A stretch of DNA of 64,000 bases from Vreelandella nanhaiensis. Lineage in GTDB: Bacteria > Pseudomonadota > Gammaproteobacteria > Pseudomonadales > Halomonadaceae. The position numbers were made by a program, and so were the translations under genes. Below the pieces are notes generated by a model. That model was not told the DNA's origin and searched no databases. It saw nothing but the letters and a program-made list of their open reading frames with translations. Each line of letters starts with the position of its first letter. Position 1 is the stretch's first letter. The stretch is from assembly GCF_003990185.1 (NCBI RefSeq), contig NZ_RZHF01000009.1, forward strand, positions 58,470 to 122,469, read 5' to 3'. Below, piece after piece: positions 45,796-54,862 of the stretch.

Positions 45796-46830
45796 TTATT
45801 CAATATGAATGACCACTTCTACCCGCCGGTTACGTGCCCGGCCTTCTGGCGTGCTGTTATCTTCCAGTGGCTGGGTCGCCGCCAAGCCAACAGCCCGCAG
45901 GCGTTCTGGAGCAACTCCTTCGGCTTCCAACGCCTCTACAATCGCAATTGCCCGCGCGCTCGAGAGTGCCCAGTTAGAAGAGAATTCATTGGTACTAATG
46001 GTTTGGCTATCAGAGTGGCCTTCTACCCATACCTCACCTTCATAGCGCTGTATGGTTTCTAACAAGCTACCTACCAGAGAAGAACCGCCGCTAGTTAACT
46101 CTGCCGCTGCTGAAGGGAATAACAGCTGGTCCTGTACCCGCAAACTGATCCCTTCCGCTACACGGGTTACCTCTACACCCTCAAGGTTTGGCAAGTAGGG
46201 CGAGGTTTCAACACGCTCGACTAACGCTTCTTGTATGGCCTCAGCGCTATTAATGGCGTCTATCGATATTTCCTGCACGTTGACCGGAGGATGGTCAGTG
46301 AGTAACACCATGTAGTTCGCTAACGGGGTAGTTGAAGCGCTATTCCTCACAGGTATTAACGGAGTAGGCAATGCCACCGGAGGCAGCCACGCCAAAGGCT
46401 CATCAACCTCTACCGGCGGCGGGCTTCCAAAGCGTGCAAGTGCCAGCAAGGGTGGCGGCACGTCAGGTAGCGGATTTTGTTTGGGCAGACCGGCCACTCC
46501 CAGCGCCACACTGACTGCGGAAGGCTCCAGGCCGCGGCGCCACGCCTCTAGAACCGGTTGCCGCATCGCACTTTCCATCACCTCTGGAAGCGGCACTTCA
46601 AACACAGGGCCTGCTTCTTGCACTATTTCTTCTGACGATGCCTGCTCTGATGATGCTTGAAAAATTTCAGCTTTCGTTGCGCCAGCCGCCGCGATGATAA
46701 TGACAAAAAGCGCCACCAGCAGTGTCATAATATCGATATAGCTAATCATCCACCCGCTACCGCTCTCATCAGAGGGATAAGCTGACATTAGCGAATCATG
46801 GCGCGAGCCGCCGCGGTGATCTTCAAGCAT
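45796..46830 (-). CDS. MotB/OmpA-like membrane-anchored peptidoglycan-binding protein
   Basis: A 344-residue protein. A single N-terminal membrane helix has the MotB-type sequence GWMISYIDIMTLLVALFVII, including the Asp that conducts protons in stator units. A Pro-rich periplasmic linker (residues ~70-175) leads to a C-terminal OmpA domain with EGHSDSQ and NWALSSARA..RNRRVEVVI that binds peptidoglycan. MotB partners a MotA-type channel protein, but no motA-like gene is adjacent. The facing genes encode lipoproteins of FlgO type, hinting at an envelope or motility role. Start choice is uncertain; an ATG at 46788 is the alternative. Confidence 0.78.
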   Translation of the reverse strand: MLEDHRGGSRHDSLMSAYPSDESGSGWMISYIDIMTLLVALFVIIIAAAGATKAEIFQASSEQASSEEIVQEAGPVFEVPLPEVMESAMRQPVLEAWRRGLEPSAVSVALGVAGLPKQNPLPDVPPPLLALARFGSPPPVEVDEPLAWLPPVALPTPLIPVRNSASTTPLANYMVLLTDHPPVNVQEISIDAINSAEAIQEALVERVETSPYLPNLEGVEVTRVAEGISLRVQDQLLFPSAAAELTSGGSSLVGSLLETIQRYEGEVWVEGHSDSQTISTNEFSSNWALSSARAIAIVEALEAEGVAPERLRAVGLAATQPLEDNSTPEGRARNRRVEVVIHIE

Positions 46831-46937
46831 TCGGGTTATCGCTCATTCAAGTTTTCAACCTCATGGCCGATGGTTACTAGGCATGACAAATCTGAACTAG
46901 TCTATCAAAGACCCTATGACGCGATAAGGAACCTCTG

Positions 46938-47675
46938 GTGCATAGCTGCTTAAGCCGTTTTTTTACTACCCAATTATTTCGCTTAGCAAGTATAGGATTT
47001 ACCGGCTTGCTGCTAAGTGGGTGTTTCTACGCCAACACTTCCCAGGCCCCCATCGCCACCACTTATCCTTATACAGAACAGCAGCGCATGCAGGCCGCCC
47101 ATCACTGGGAAGTGCTGGCCCGCCATGAGGCCAATAATATTTTGCAACGCGAGCGGGTCCGCTTTCGCGATTTGCATATCACCAACTCCGTTAATCAGGA
47201 CCTGCATTTCTATAGTGGCGGCGAGTTTGAACGCGGCTTTCGCACGCTACTGACGAGCGAACTCGTCTCACGTGGTGCCAATCTGACCACTGTACCGACA
47301 CCTAACGCCGCTAATATACATATCGGTGTAGAAGTGGTTGCACACCGCGACCGCAGTTTTATTCGTCCGCCTACAGGCGCCTTTACTGCACTCACGGCGG
47401 GTATTGCCGTTGCCACGATTCCCATCAACCGATGGGCAGAACCAGCGCTTGGGTTAATTCCTGCGGCCATCGCCGCTGACGCCGTTAGCGGTAACTGGAC
47501 CCATACAGGCAACGAAGAAGTTATTATCACCACACAGATTATTGACGGTGAGCACATTCTTTACTCTTCATCGAATATTTATTACATCAATGCAGGCGAC
47601 CGTCGCCAATATGCGCCCCACCGTGTTCCCCGCGCGCCGGTAACTCCCTCTATTTCCATTACTGATAGCTGGTAA
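46938..47675 (+). CDS. Putative lipoprotein of unknown function
   Basis: 245 residues starting at a GTG with AAGGA ahead. A signal sequence ends in the lipobox LLSGC (Cys about residue 29), so the mature protein is probably a lipid-anchored envelope protein. The rest has no motif I recognise, apart from a small Ala/Gly-rich hydrophobic stretch near residues 145-180. It is 4 bp upstream of the FlgO-like gene, with which it is surely cotranscribed, and divergent from the MotB-like gene. A flagellar or surface-structure assembly role is suggested only by this context. Confidence 0.75.
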   Translation: MHSCLSRFFTTQLFRLASIGFTGLLLSGCFYANTSQAPIATTYPYTEQQRMQAAHHWEVLARHEANNILQRERVRFRDLHITNSVNQDLHFYSGGEFERGFRTLLTSELVSRGANLTTVPTPNAANIHIGVEVVAHRDRSFIRPPTGAFTALTAGIAVATIPINRWAEPALGLIPAAIAADAVSGNWTHTGNEEVIITTQIIDGEHILYSSSNIYYINAGDRRQYAPHRVPRAPVTPSISITDSW

Positions 47676-47679
47676 CGTC

Positions 47680-48270
47680 ATGCCTTTTACATCAACTTTT
47701 GTACTGCATTTGCGCAAGCGCTTAGCCATTGGCAGACTGTTCATCGTTGGTCTTTTACTCATCTCCATGGTGGGCTGCAGCGCCATGGGCAATTCAAACA
47801 ATAAGCAGCCAAAACCCGAGCCTGACCTTTCCGAGCTGGCCCATAGGGCAGCGCAACAGATGATTGCCAGCAATCCAGATCTTACGCGCTATAGCCCCAT
47901 GATTGCCGCCACCTTTGTCAGTATCGATAACCTCAGCCAGTCTTCCACCTTTGGGCGCATCAGCTCTGAAATCATGGCGTCAGCCCTTGCCCAGCAGGGT
48001 ATGCAGGTACGCGAAGTCAAAATGCGTGACAGCATGTTTATTGAAGAAAGCGTAGGCGAGTTGATTCTCTCCCGGCAGGTGCAGCGCTTAAGCTCGCAAC
48101 ATAACGCACGCTCTATCCTGATGGGTACCTACGCTCAAGGGCAGGACTATTTGTACGTAAGCACTCGGGTGGTACGCTCAGGCGATGCCATGGTGCTGGG
48201 CAGTGCCGATTTTCGCGTAAAGCTGGACAATAACATGCGTAGCCTACTGGAAGGTCAAGGAGGCTGGTAA
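47680..48270 (+). CDS. FlgO-family outer-membrane lipoprotein
   Basis: A 196-residue protein with a basic start, a hydrophobic segment and lipobox SMVGC (Cys about residue 33). The mature part LIASALAQQGMQVREVKMRD-like segment with Ser-Ser-Glu-Ile and the later ARSILMGTYAQG and VSTRVVRSGD fit the FlgO family, which is linked to outer-membrane stabilisation of flagella in Vibrio. It follows another lipoprotein gene by 4 bp. No flagellar structural genes are in the window, so the link to motility is inferred from family membership. Confidence 0.72.
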   Translation: MPFTSTFVLHLRKRLAIGRLFIVGLLLISMVGCSAMGNSNNKQPKPEPDLSELAHRAAQQMIASNPDLTRYSPMIAATFVSIDNLSQSSTFGRISSEIMASALAQQGMQVREVKMRDSMFIEESVGELILSRQVQRLSSQHNARSILMGTYAQGQDYLYVSTRVVRSGDAMVLGSADFRVKLDNNMRSLLEGQGGW

Positions 48271-48326
48271 ACTAGCTGCTTTCGCCGCTTAGTTTAGCGG
48301 CATGTTTGCCTGTCAGGAAAATGTTC

Positions 48327-49145
48327 ATGCCCGTCTCAACTGTTTTTAAAAGTGCGCTTATTGTTGGCACAAGCCGATTGATTAAGCTATTTGCCAATAT
48401 CACCAAGCTGTTGAGCTATGTTTTTCATACCGTTTTACCCAACAAGCGGTTTACCTTGCCGGAGCGGGCTGCACCGTGGCTTTCCCCCAAGGGGGAAGCT
48501 ACTATTCCGCGCATTATCTGGCAGACCAACTTCACCAACAAGGTCACGCTTCCGGTCTACCTGAATTATTTGTTTAACCGGCTGATGGCGCCCCGCTTTG
48601 AATACCGGTTCATGGTGACAGATGCACGACGCCAGTTTATTGCAGCCCACTGTGATAACGAAGTGCTTGCTTGCTATGACCGTTTGCAAATTGGAGCAGC
48701 TCAAGCGGATCTCTGGCGATTGATCGTGTTGCAACTAAATGGCGGTGTTTATCTGGATATTGATGCCCATGCTATCTGGCCGCTTGCCAGTACCGTGGGC
48801 CGAGGCCGAGATGAACTTTACGTTGTTACGCGCCAAGGCGATTTCAGCAATTATTTTATTGCCAGCAAACCTAATAACCCCAATCTCGACAAGCTTATTC
48901 GTAACGTTTGTGACAACATTGAGACGAATGAATCAACCAATGTATTTGATATCACAGGGCCTGGCGTTTTCAACAAGACACTTGATAAAACACTTACTCC
49001 CAGCGTCTCTTATCGCCATGCCTGTAACCAAGGCAGCTTTACCAATGAGCATTTCCAGTATATTGACAAGCCAGCAGGTAAATGGACCAGAGAGCAGGAA
49101 AAAGTCGAAGTAGTGGGTCCTAAGTCTTCAACTATCGAGTATTGA
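48327..49145 (+). CDS. Glycosyltransferase with DXD motif, GT32-like
   Basis: A 272-residue protein. IPRIIWQTNF, then AQADLWRLIVLQLNGGVYLDIDAH with the metal-binding DxD, are the signature of capsular/mannosyl glycosyltransferases of the GT32/Gly_transf_sug type. I chose the ATG at 48327, 7 bases behind AGGAAA, over one six bases earlier. It would add a sugar from a nucleotide donor to a surface glycan or protein, but the acceptor is unknown. It is a lone gene with lower GC toward its end, which could indicate transfer. Confidence 0.82.
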   Translation: MPVSTVFKSALIVGTSRLIKLFANITKLLSYVFHTVLPNKRFTLPERAAPWLSPKGEATIPRIIWQTNFTNKVTLPVYLNYLFNRLMAPRFEYRFMVTDARRQFIAAHCDNEVLACYDRLQIGAAQADLWRLIVLQLNGGVYLDIDAHAIWPLASTVGRGRDELYVVTRQGDFSNYFIASKPNNPNLDKLIRNVCDNIETNESTNVFDITGPGVFNKTLDKTLTPSVSYRHACNQGSFTNEHFQYIDKPAGKWTREQEKVEVVGPKSSTIEY

Positions 49146-49210
49146 AACCTTTTTTATTAGTATTTTCTTTTCTTAAATAGATAGTCATACAATTTGTTTA
49201 CAACAAAAAC

Positions 49211-49237
49211 GCGGGAGGTCCTTTTGGGGCCTCCCGC
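49211..49237 (-). terminator. Intrinsic terminator of glyA
   Basis: GCGGGAGG / CCTCCCGC stem with internal CC/GG pairing and a loop of about six bases, followed on the - strand by GTTTTTGTTG. It lies 48 bp beyond the glyA stop and also ends the facing glycosyltransferase region. Confidence 0.78.
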
Positions 49238-49284
49238 GCGTTGCGGCTATCCATAGCCGGAGAACCGTTTATTCAGTATAGCGC

Positions 49285-50550
49285 TTATTTATAAACCGGG
49301 AAGCGGCCACAAACCTCTGCCACTTTATCCAACACCTGAGCTTCAATCGTGCTGGTGTCTTCGCCCTTGGCCAACACATCCAGAATGTCACAGATCCAGC
49401 CAGCCAGTTGACGGCACTCTTCTTCGCCAAAGCCGCGCGTGGTGACCGCCGGGGTACCGATACGCAGGCCTGACGTTACAAACGGGCTTTGCGGGTCGTT
49501 AGGCACAGCATTCTTGTTGACGGTGATATGTGCACGGCCAAGTGCTGCATCGGCATCTTTACCGGTCACGCCCTGCTTGATTAACGAGAGCAGGAACAGG
49601 TGGTCTTCGGTGCCGCCGGAAACGATATCAAAGCCGCGGTCCATAAACACGCTCGCCATTACCTTGGCGTTTTTGACGACCTGCTGCTGATAGGCCTTGA
49701 ACTCAGGCGCCATGGCTTCTTTAAAGCAGATTGCTTTGGCGGCGATCACGTGCATTAAAGGGCCGCCCTGGCCACCGGGGAATACGGCTGACTGCAATTT
49801 CTTTTCGATATCAGCATCGTTTTCAGCCGACAGGATCACGCCACTACGCGGGCCGCGCAGCGTTTTATGAGTCGTTGAAGTAACAACGTGAGCATGAGGC
49901 AAGGGGCTGGGGTAAACGCCTGCGGCGACCAGACCTGCTACGTGAGCCATATCAACCAGCAGGTAAGCGCCTACTTCATCGGCGATTTCGCGGAATCTGG
50001 CCCAATCAATGACCTGAGAATAGGCAGAGAAGCCAGCGATAATCATCTTGGGCTTATGTTCACGAGCAAGTTCAGCCACTTGGTCATAATCGATCAGTCC
50101 CTGATCATTCAGCCCATATTGAATCGCGTTGTACTGCTTGCCCGAGAAATTGGGTTTGGCGCCGTGGGTCAGGTGACCGCCGGCATCCAGACTCATGCCC
50201 AGAATGGTATCACCCGGTTTGACCAGCGCCAGGAAGACGGCACTGTTAGCCTGAGAGCCAGAGTGTGGCTGGACGTTTGCGTAGGTTGCGCCGAACAGTT
50301 CCTTGGCATAGTCAATCGCGAGGTTTTCAGCAATATCGACAAACTCGCAGCCGCCGTAGTAGCGCTTGCCTGGGTAGCCTTCAGCGTATTTATTGGTCAG
50401 CTGGCTGCCTTGGGCTTCCATTACGCGTGGGCTTGCGTAGTTTTCGGAAGCAATAAGTTCGATGTGGGCTTCTTGACGGGCCACTTCTTTTTGCATGGCA
50501 TCAAGCAGCGCATCATCAAATCCGGCAATTGTCATATCACGGCTGAACAT
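49285..50550 (-). CDS. glyA: Serine hydroxymethyltransferase
   Basis: PLP enzyme interconverting serine and glycine with tetrahydrofolate as one-carbon carrier. With the ATG at 50550 the protein has 421 residues and starts [13 protein letters not shown] as pseudomonad GlyA does; an 11-residue longer form is open but unlikely. The PLP-binding Lys is in [13 protein letters not shown] (written [14 protein letters not shown] here), and [10 protein letters not shown] and [14 protein letters not shown] are invariant motifs. Confidence 0.95.
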   Translation of the reverse strand: MFSRDMTIAGFDDALLDAMQKEVARQEAHIELIASENYASPRVMEAQGSQLTNKYAEGYPGKRYYGGCEFVDIAENLAIDYAKELFGATYANVQPHSGSQANSAVFLALVKPGDTILGMSLDAGGHLTHGAKPNFSGKQYNAIQYGLNDQGLIDYDQVAELAREHKPKMIIAGFSAYSQVIDWARFREIADEVGAYLLVDMAHVAGLVAAGVYPSPLPHAHVVTSTTHKTLRGPRSGVILSAENDADIEKKLQSAVFPGGQGGPLMHVIAAKAICFKEAMAPEFKAYQQQVVKNAKVMASVFMDRGFDIVSGGTEDHLFLLSLIKQGVTGKDADAALGRAHITVNKNAVPNDPQSPFVTSGLRIGTPAVTTRGFGEEECRQLAGWICDILDVLAKGEDTSTIEAQVLDKVAEVCGRFPVYK

Positions 50551-50723
50551 TGGCGGGGAACCTCGTAGATAAGGATCATTCATGGAAGAAATCAGGCCGC
50601 TATCATAACGCAGCCTGACGCGACTTTCATCGCATCCGTATCAGGTATCCTATGAATGCCGCTCATGATGGGGCTGGCGGGGAACCGCTGGGCCGAAGAT
50701 GTCAGCTTCGCCCAGCGATTTAT

Positions 50724-53291
50724 TTAGGCTTCGCCCAATAAACCCAAACTAGCCGCTGGAGCCTGGCGGCGCAGTCCGCGGGAAAGCGCATGACCAATGA
50801 TGCCGATCAGTAGTGCGCCTCCTAGAGGTAATATCAGCCAGAGCATAATGTGCAGCCGAGGCGTTAAGTCTAACCAGTAAATGTAGAGCGCGGCGGTTGC
50901 CACTTCAGCAAGTACGGCACCCATTACACCACTGACAAACCCCAGCAGGGCATACTCCACCCCTTGGATTCGGGAAATCATTCGATTGCCCGCACCAAAG
51001 ACACGCAGCAAGCCGCTCTCATGAGCACGCACCGGCTGACTAGCTGTCAGGGCGGCATACAACACGCTGATACCGGCAAGCAATACAAGTAACAATACAA
51101 GCTCTATTGCCCGAGTCACTTGTGCCAACACATCGCGTACCTGGCCTAGAATCGCATCCACGTTTAGCAACGATACGCCGGGGAAATCACTGACCAGTCG
51201 GCGTATTAGCCCCTGCTCTTCATCAGGCAAATGAAACGCGGTGATATAACTATGGCCAAATTGCTCAAGCACGCCAGGGGGAAAAATCACAAAGAAGTTA
51301 GGCTTGAAGCTGTCCCAATTAAGGCTGCGTAGGCTGGTAATACGCGTTGTTAGCTCGTCGCCGCCTACCGAAAAGGTCATCGTATCGTTGAGTGATAACC
51401 CTAATCGATTAGCCAGGCCCTCTTCCACGGAGATAGGTACGATCTCAGCCTGCGGCGTTGCATCCACCGCGCCTAACCAGCCTTGTGGTTCATTTACCGG
51501 TGTTTCGCTGGAGAACCATTCACCGGCAACCATCTGGTTGCCTTCTGGCAGCTCAGCCTGCCAGGTCAGATTAAGCTCTCGGCGCAGTGAGCCGTCTCCC
51601 CGGGCGCCTTCAGGCACCGCATCTCTTGGCGCCTGATCATTTATCGCCGTAATCCGTCCGCGTACCATGGGGTAAAGCGTGCTTTGCGTATCCACACGTG
51701 GTGCTACCGCCTGTTCAAAAGCATCGCGCTCCGAAGGTTGAATATTGATCGCAAAGTAATTGGGTGTGTCGTCAGGCAACTGGGCCTGCCAGGTTGACAG
51801 AAGATCGCCACGCACCAGCACAATCATTGCCATGGCGAAAAAAGTGACCGAAAAAGCCAATAGCTGGCCGACGCCCGCCTGACGGCGACGTGCTAGCTGA
51901 CGCGCGCCCAAACGAAGCGCCTGCGCCCACTCGCCGGCGCCGGTTATTTTTTTGATTCCATGCAACACGGCGTTAAGAAGAAGTGAACTTACGCCCCACA
52001 GAGCACTTAATAGAACGGCCCCGCCCAGCAGCAGGGCAATGGCCAGAGACAAACTCCCCGAATACAGCCATAGAAGCCCGCCAAATACGATGGCCGCTAC
52101 CGCTACCACCAGCCAGGCAGCAGGCGGCATAGGATCTAGTTCACGGCGCAACACTTTAAGTGCGCTCACCTGTTTGATGCGCAAAAGCGTAGGGCCTGCA
52201 AACCCTACTAGCACAGCCAGGGCCGTCAGTATGCCAAGCCATAGGGGCGTCACGCCGGGAGGCGGTAGCGTCATGGGGAAAAAGCTGGCCAACAGACGTA
52301 GCAAAACCGCCTGACCAACAAGTCCCAGTAATGCACCAAAGAAAGACGCTATTAGTGCAAGCCCGATCAGTTGAATACTGAATAGCATTACAAGCTGTTG
52401 CTGACTTGCCCCAAAGCAGCGTAGCAGTGCAGCGGTATCCAGATGGCGTTCTACATAGCGGCGTGCCGACATGGCAACCGCCACGCCTGCCAACAGCACG
52501 GCAGCAAGCCCGGCAAGCCCCAGGTAGCTGTCCGCCCGCTGCAATGCGTTGCCCAACTGTGGGCGATCAACACGCACGTCGCGTACCTCTACCCCTTCCC
52601 GGCGCAGCTCGCCGAGCAGTTCCTGTACCTGGTCAAGCGCTTGCGGAGGGCCTGCGGCCAATAGCTCAAACTCGACCCGCGAGCCATCCTGAATAAGCCC
52701 CGTCGCTTCCAGATCTGCCGTATTGAGCATCAGACGAGGATTAAAATTACCAAAGCCGCCAGATTGATCCGCTTCCCGCTCGACAATACCGGTAATGGTG
52801 AGCTCGGTTTGTCCAACCTGTACACGATCACCCAGCTCTATCTCAATCAGTTCTGCCAGACGCGGGTCTGCCCAAGCTTCCCCCACAGACGGGCCAGAGG
52901 CTATCTGTTCAGTCCCCCTGCCTAGATTGACGCGGGACACGCCGTAATGAGGGTACACATCATCAACCGCCTTAAGGCTTGCGGGCTGGAAACGATCGCC
53001 CAGGCTAATCATCGATACCAGACCGACCTGGTCGCTTAGCGTAAATCCGGCCTCTTCCAGCGTAGTGCGTAACGCGTCTGAAAAAGGGCTGCGCTGCTCC
53101 AGTACTAAATCTCCGCCCAGCATTTGTCCTGCCTGGCGTTCAAGGCCACGCTCAAGGCGGTCGAGAAAAAAGGCAATCATGGTAGAAGCCGCAACTGCCA
53201 GCACCAACGCCACAAAAAGGGCACGCACATCGGCAGAGCGTAAATCACGTTTCAGACTTCTGGCCGCTAGCCGCCAGGGCATATCACTCAT
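50724..53291 (-). CDS. ybbP: ABC transporter permease of the YbbP/FtsX type
   Basis: An 855-residue inner-membrane protein with an N-terminal helix, a large periplasmic domain, a central block of helices, a second periplasmic domain and three C-terminal helices. This is the double-FtsX layout of COG3127. ARRYVERHLDTAALLRCFGASQQQL and SGLLRVFGAGNRMISRIQGVEYALLG are the cytoplasmic coupling segments. It overlaps the ATPase gene by 4 bp (ATGA). The ybbAP-tesA cluster is conserved; it is thought to handle lipids or lipoproteins in the envelope, without firm proof. Confidence 0.9.
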   Translation of the reverse strand: MSDMPWRLAARSLKRDLRSADVRALFVALVLAVAASTMIAFFLDRLERGLERQAGQMLGGDLVLEQRSPFSDALRTTLEEAGFTLSDQVGLVSMISLGDRFQPASLKAVDDVYPHYGVSRVNLGRGTEQIASGPSVGEAWADPRLAELIEIELGDRVQVGQTELTITGIVEREADQSGGFGNFNPRLMLNTADLEATGLIQDGSRVEFELLAAGPPQALDQVQELLGELRREGVEVRDVRVDRPQLGNALQRADSYLGLAGLAAVLLAGVAVAMSARRYVERHLDTAALLRCFGASQQQLVMLFSIQLIGLALIASFFGALLGLVGQAVLLRLLASFFPMTLPPPGVTPLWLGILTALAVLVGFAGPTLLRIKQVSALKVLRRELDPMPPAAWLVVAVAAIVFGGLLWLYSGSLSLAIALLLGGAVLLSALWGVSSLLLNAVLHGIKKITGAGEWAQALRLGARQLARRRQAGVGQLLAFSVTFFAMAMIVLVRGDLLSTWQAQLPDDTPNYFAINIQPSERDAFEQAVAPRVDTQSTLYPMVRGRITAINDQAPRDAVPEGARGDGSLRRELNLTWQAELPEGNQMVAGEWFSSETPVNEPQGWLGAVDATPQAEIVPISVEEGLANRLGLSLNDTMTFSVGGDELTTRITSLRSLNWDSFKPNFFVIFPPGVLEQFGHSYITAFHLPDEEQGLIRRLVSDFPGVSLLNVDAILGQVRDVLAQVTRAIELVLLLVLLAGISVLYAALTASQPVRAHESGLLRVFGAGNRMISRIQGVEYALLGFVSGVMGAVLAEVATAALYIYWLDLTPRLHIMLWLILPLGGALLIGIIGHALSRGLRRQAPAASLGLLGEA

Positions 53292-54112
53292 TGCCCTCCT
53301 CCTACCGTGTTGAAATCAGAGGAAGCAAAGGGCATTAGTCTGCCTTGGTCCAACTGTAAGCAGCGATCGCAACGGCGTGCCAAGGCATGGTCATGGGTTA
53401 CCAGAATCAGCGTGGTGCCGGCCTCGCGATTCAAGGTAAACAACAGATCAATAATCTGGGCGCCGGTATCAGCATCCAGATTGCCCGTCGGTTCATCAGC
53501 AAACACCAATTCAGGATCAGTGACAAAGGCTCGCGCAATGGCTACCCGCTGCTGCTCACCGCCGGAAAGCTGCTTGGGCAGATGGTTGATACGCTCTTCC
53601 AGCCCCACTTTTGCCAGCCAGCTTTTTGCCATTTGATTTTCACCCACCCTCGGTACAAGCTCCAACGGCAGTAGTACGTTCTCCAACGCACTTAAGGTTG
53701 GCAGCAACTGAAAGTTCTGGAATACAAAGCCTACCCGCCCAGCCCTTAATGCTGCGCGGCCGTCCTCATCCAGTCGGCTAAGCGGTTGCCCAAATAGCCT
53801 GAGCTCGCCGTCGCTCGGCGTATCCAACCCGGCTAAAAGGCCCAGCAAGGTCGACTTCCCCGCCCCGCTTTTGCCTAAGATAGCGACGCTTTCCCCTGCT
53901 GCTACGCTTAATGAAAGTTCGTGTAGTATTGTTAGCGTTCGCTCACCGTTAGTCACTTTTTTACTTAGCCTTTCGGCATGTAGCACAGGTCGACCGGAAG
54001 GTATGGAAGGAACCTTGTCATTGGCTGTACGGTCCGTGTTGGGCTGGCTGGCCGTTTGTGGCGGCGTACCAGCGGTAGAAGACTGTGCAGTTTTATCTGA
54101 GGAGTAAGGCAT
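53288..54112 (-). CDS. ybbA: ABC transporter ATP-binding protein YbbA
   Basis: ATPase of the LolD/MacB-like group. Walker A is LGKSGAGKST, the signature LSGGEQQRVAIARA, Walker B LVFADEPTGNLD, with switch H in LVTHDH. With the ATG at 54112 the product has 274 residues including a Ser/Thr-rich leader of about 45 residues before the conserved domain, longer than in E. coli. No clear ribosome site marks the start; ATGs at 54124 or 54154 are possible. Its start codon shares bases with the tesA start on the other strand. Confidence 0.88.
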   Translation of the reverse strand: MPYSSDKTAQSSTAGTPPQTASQPNTDRTANDKVPSIPSGRPVLHAERLSKKVTNGERTLTILHELSLSVAAGESVAILGKSGAGKSTLLGLLAGLDTPSDGELRLFGQPLSRLDEDGRAALRAGRVGFVFQNFQLLPTLSALENVLLPLELVPRVGENQMAKSWLAKVGLEERINHLPKQLSGGEQQRVAIARAFVTDPELVFADEPTGNLDADTGAQIIDLLFTLNREAGTTLILVTHDHALARRCDRCLQLDQGRLMPFASSDFNTVGGGQ

Positions 54113-54782
54113 GAAGCAAAGCATCCCTGTGACATGGCAAAAACTTAACCGCATGGTAACCGGCTATCTGGTGATTCTGATAGTCACCTTAAGCGCGCCA
54201 ACTATCAACGCAAACGAGCGCTCCACCCTGCTCATTATGGGCGATAGCCTAAGCGCCGCCTACGGCATCGAGCGTGAACAGGGCTGGGTAACACTCTTAG
54301 AAGAGCGCCTGGGCGATCAGGTAAACGTAGTGAATGCCAGCATTAGTGGCGAAACAACCTCCGGCGGCTTACAGCGCTTCAGCGATATTTTAGACAAGCA
54401 GCAGCCCAACATCGTCCTCCTTGAGCTGGGCGGTAACGATGGCCTGCGCGGGCTGGCACCCAATCAAATGCGCGCCAACCTGGCCGATATGATCGAGCAA
54501 AGCCAAGAAGCCGATGCTCAGGTATTACTCTTGGGAATTGATATTCCGCCCAACTACGGCCAAGCCTACCGGGATGCCTTTACCGGCGTTTATTACTCGC
54601 TGGCAGAAGAGTATGACGTACCGCTTGTTCCTTTTTTATTGGAAGGCATAGCGCTTAACGAACAGCTCATGCAAAGCGATGGAATTCACCCCACCGCCGA
54701 GGCGCAGGCGATTATTTTAGATAATGTATGGCCTGAACTTGAACCTTTGCTGGGCAGTGACTATCAGGCATCATCCCAATAG
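54111..54782 (+). CDS. tesA: Multifunctional acyl-CoA thioesterase/lysophospholipase TesA
   Basis: SGNH-fold esterase of 223 residues with a Sec signal sequence (about residues 1-35), so it acts in the periplasm. The four SGNH blocks are GDSLSAAYG (nucleophile S46), GETTSGG, GGNDGLRG and DGIHP (catalytic Asp/His). GAGGAGTAAG lies before the ATG. The divergent ybbA gene is the conserved partner. It hydrolyses lysophospholipids, acyl-CoA and aryl esters in characterised relatives. Confidence 0.93.
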   Translation: MKQSIPVTWQKLNRMVTGYLVILIVTLSAPTINANERSTLLIMGDSLSAAYGIEREQGWVTLLEERLGDQVNVVNASISGETTSGGLQRFSDILDKQQPNIVLLELGGNDGLRGLAPNQMRANLADMIEQSQEADAQVLLLGIDIPPNYGQAYRDAFTGVYYSLAEEYDVPLVPFLLEGIALNEQLMQSDGIHPTAEAQAIILDNVWPELEPLLGSDYQASSQ

Positions 54783-54862
54783 TCATTCATCATTAAGCAA
54801 ATGTAGAACTTCCGCGCGGCAGCTTGTAGTCTTAGCACACTATCTTGTAATGATGGCGACTC

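Noticed and set aside
45796..46830. Reading the MotB-like gene as part of a Zorya-type defence system
   Set aside because: No ZorA-type channel gene, helicase or nuclease is adjacent; the neighbours are envelope lipoproteins.
46904..46927. Possible sigma-28 (flagellar) promoter before the lipoprotein pair (TCAAAG ... GCGATAA)
   Set aside because: The spacing does not fit the consensus and the implied start would fall on the ribosome site 10 bp before the GTG.
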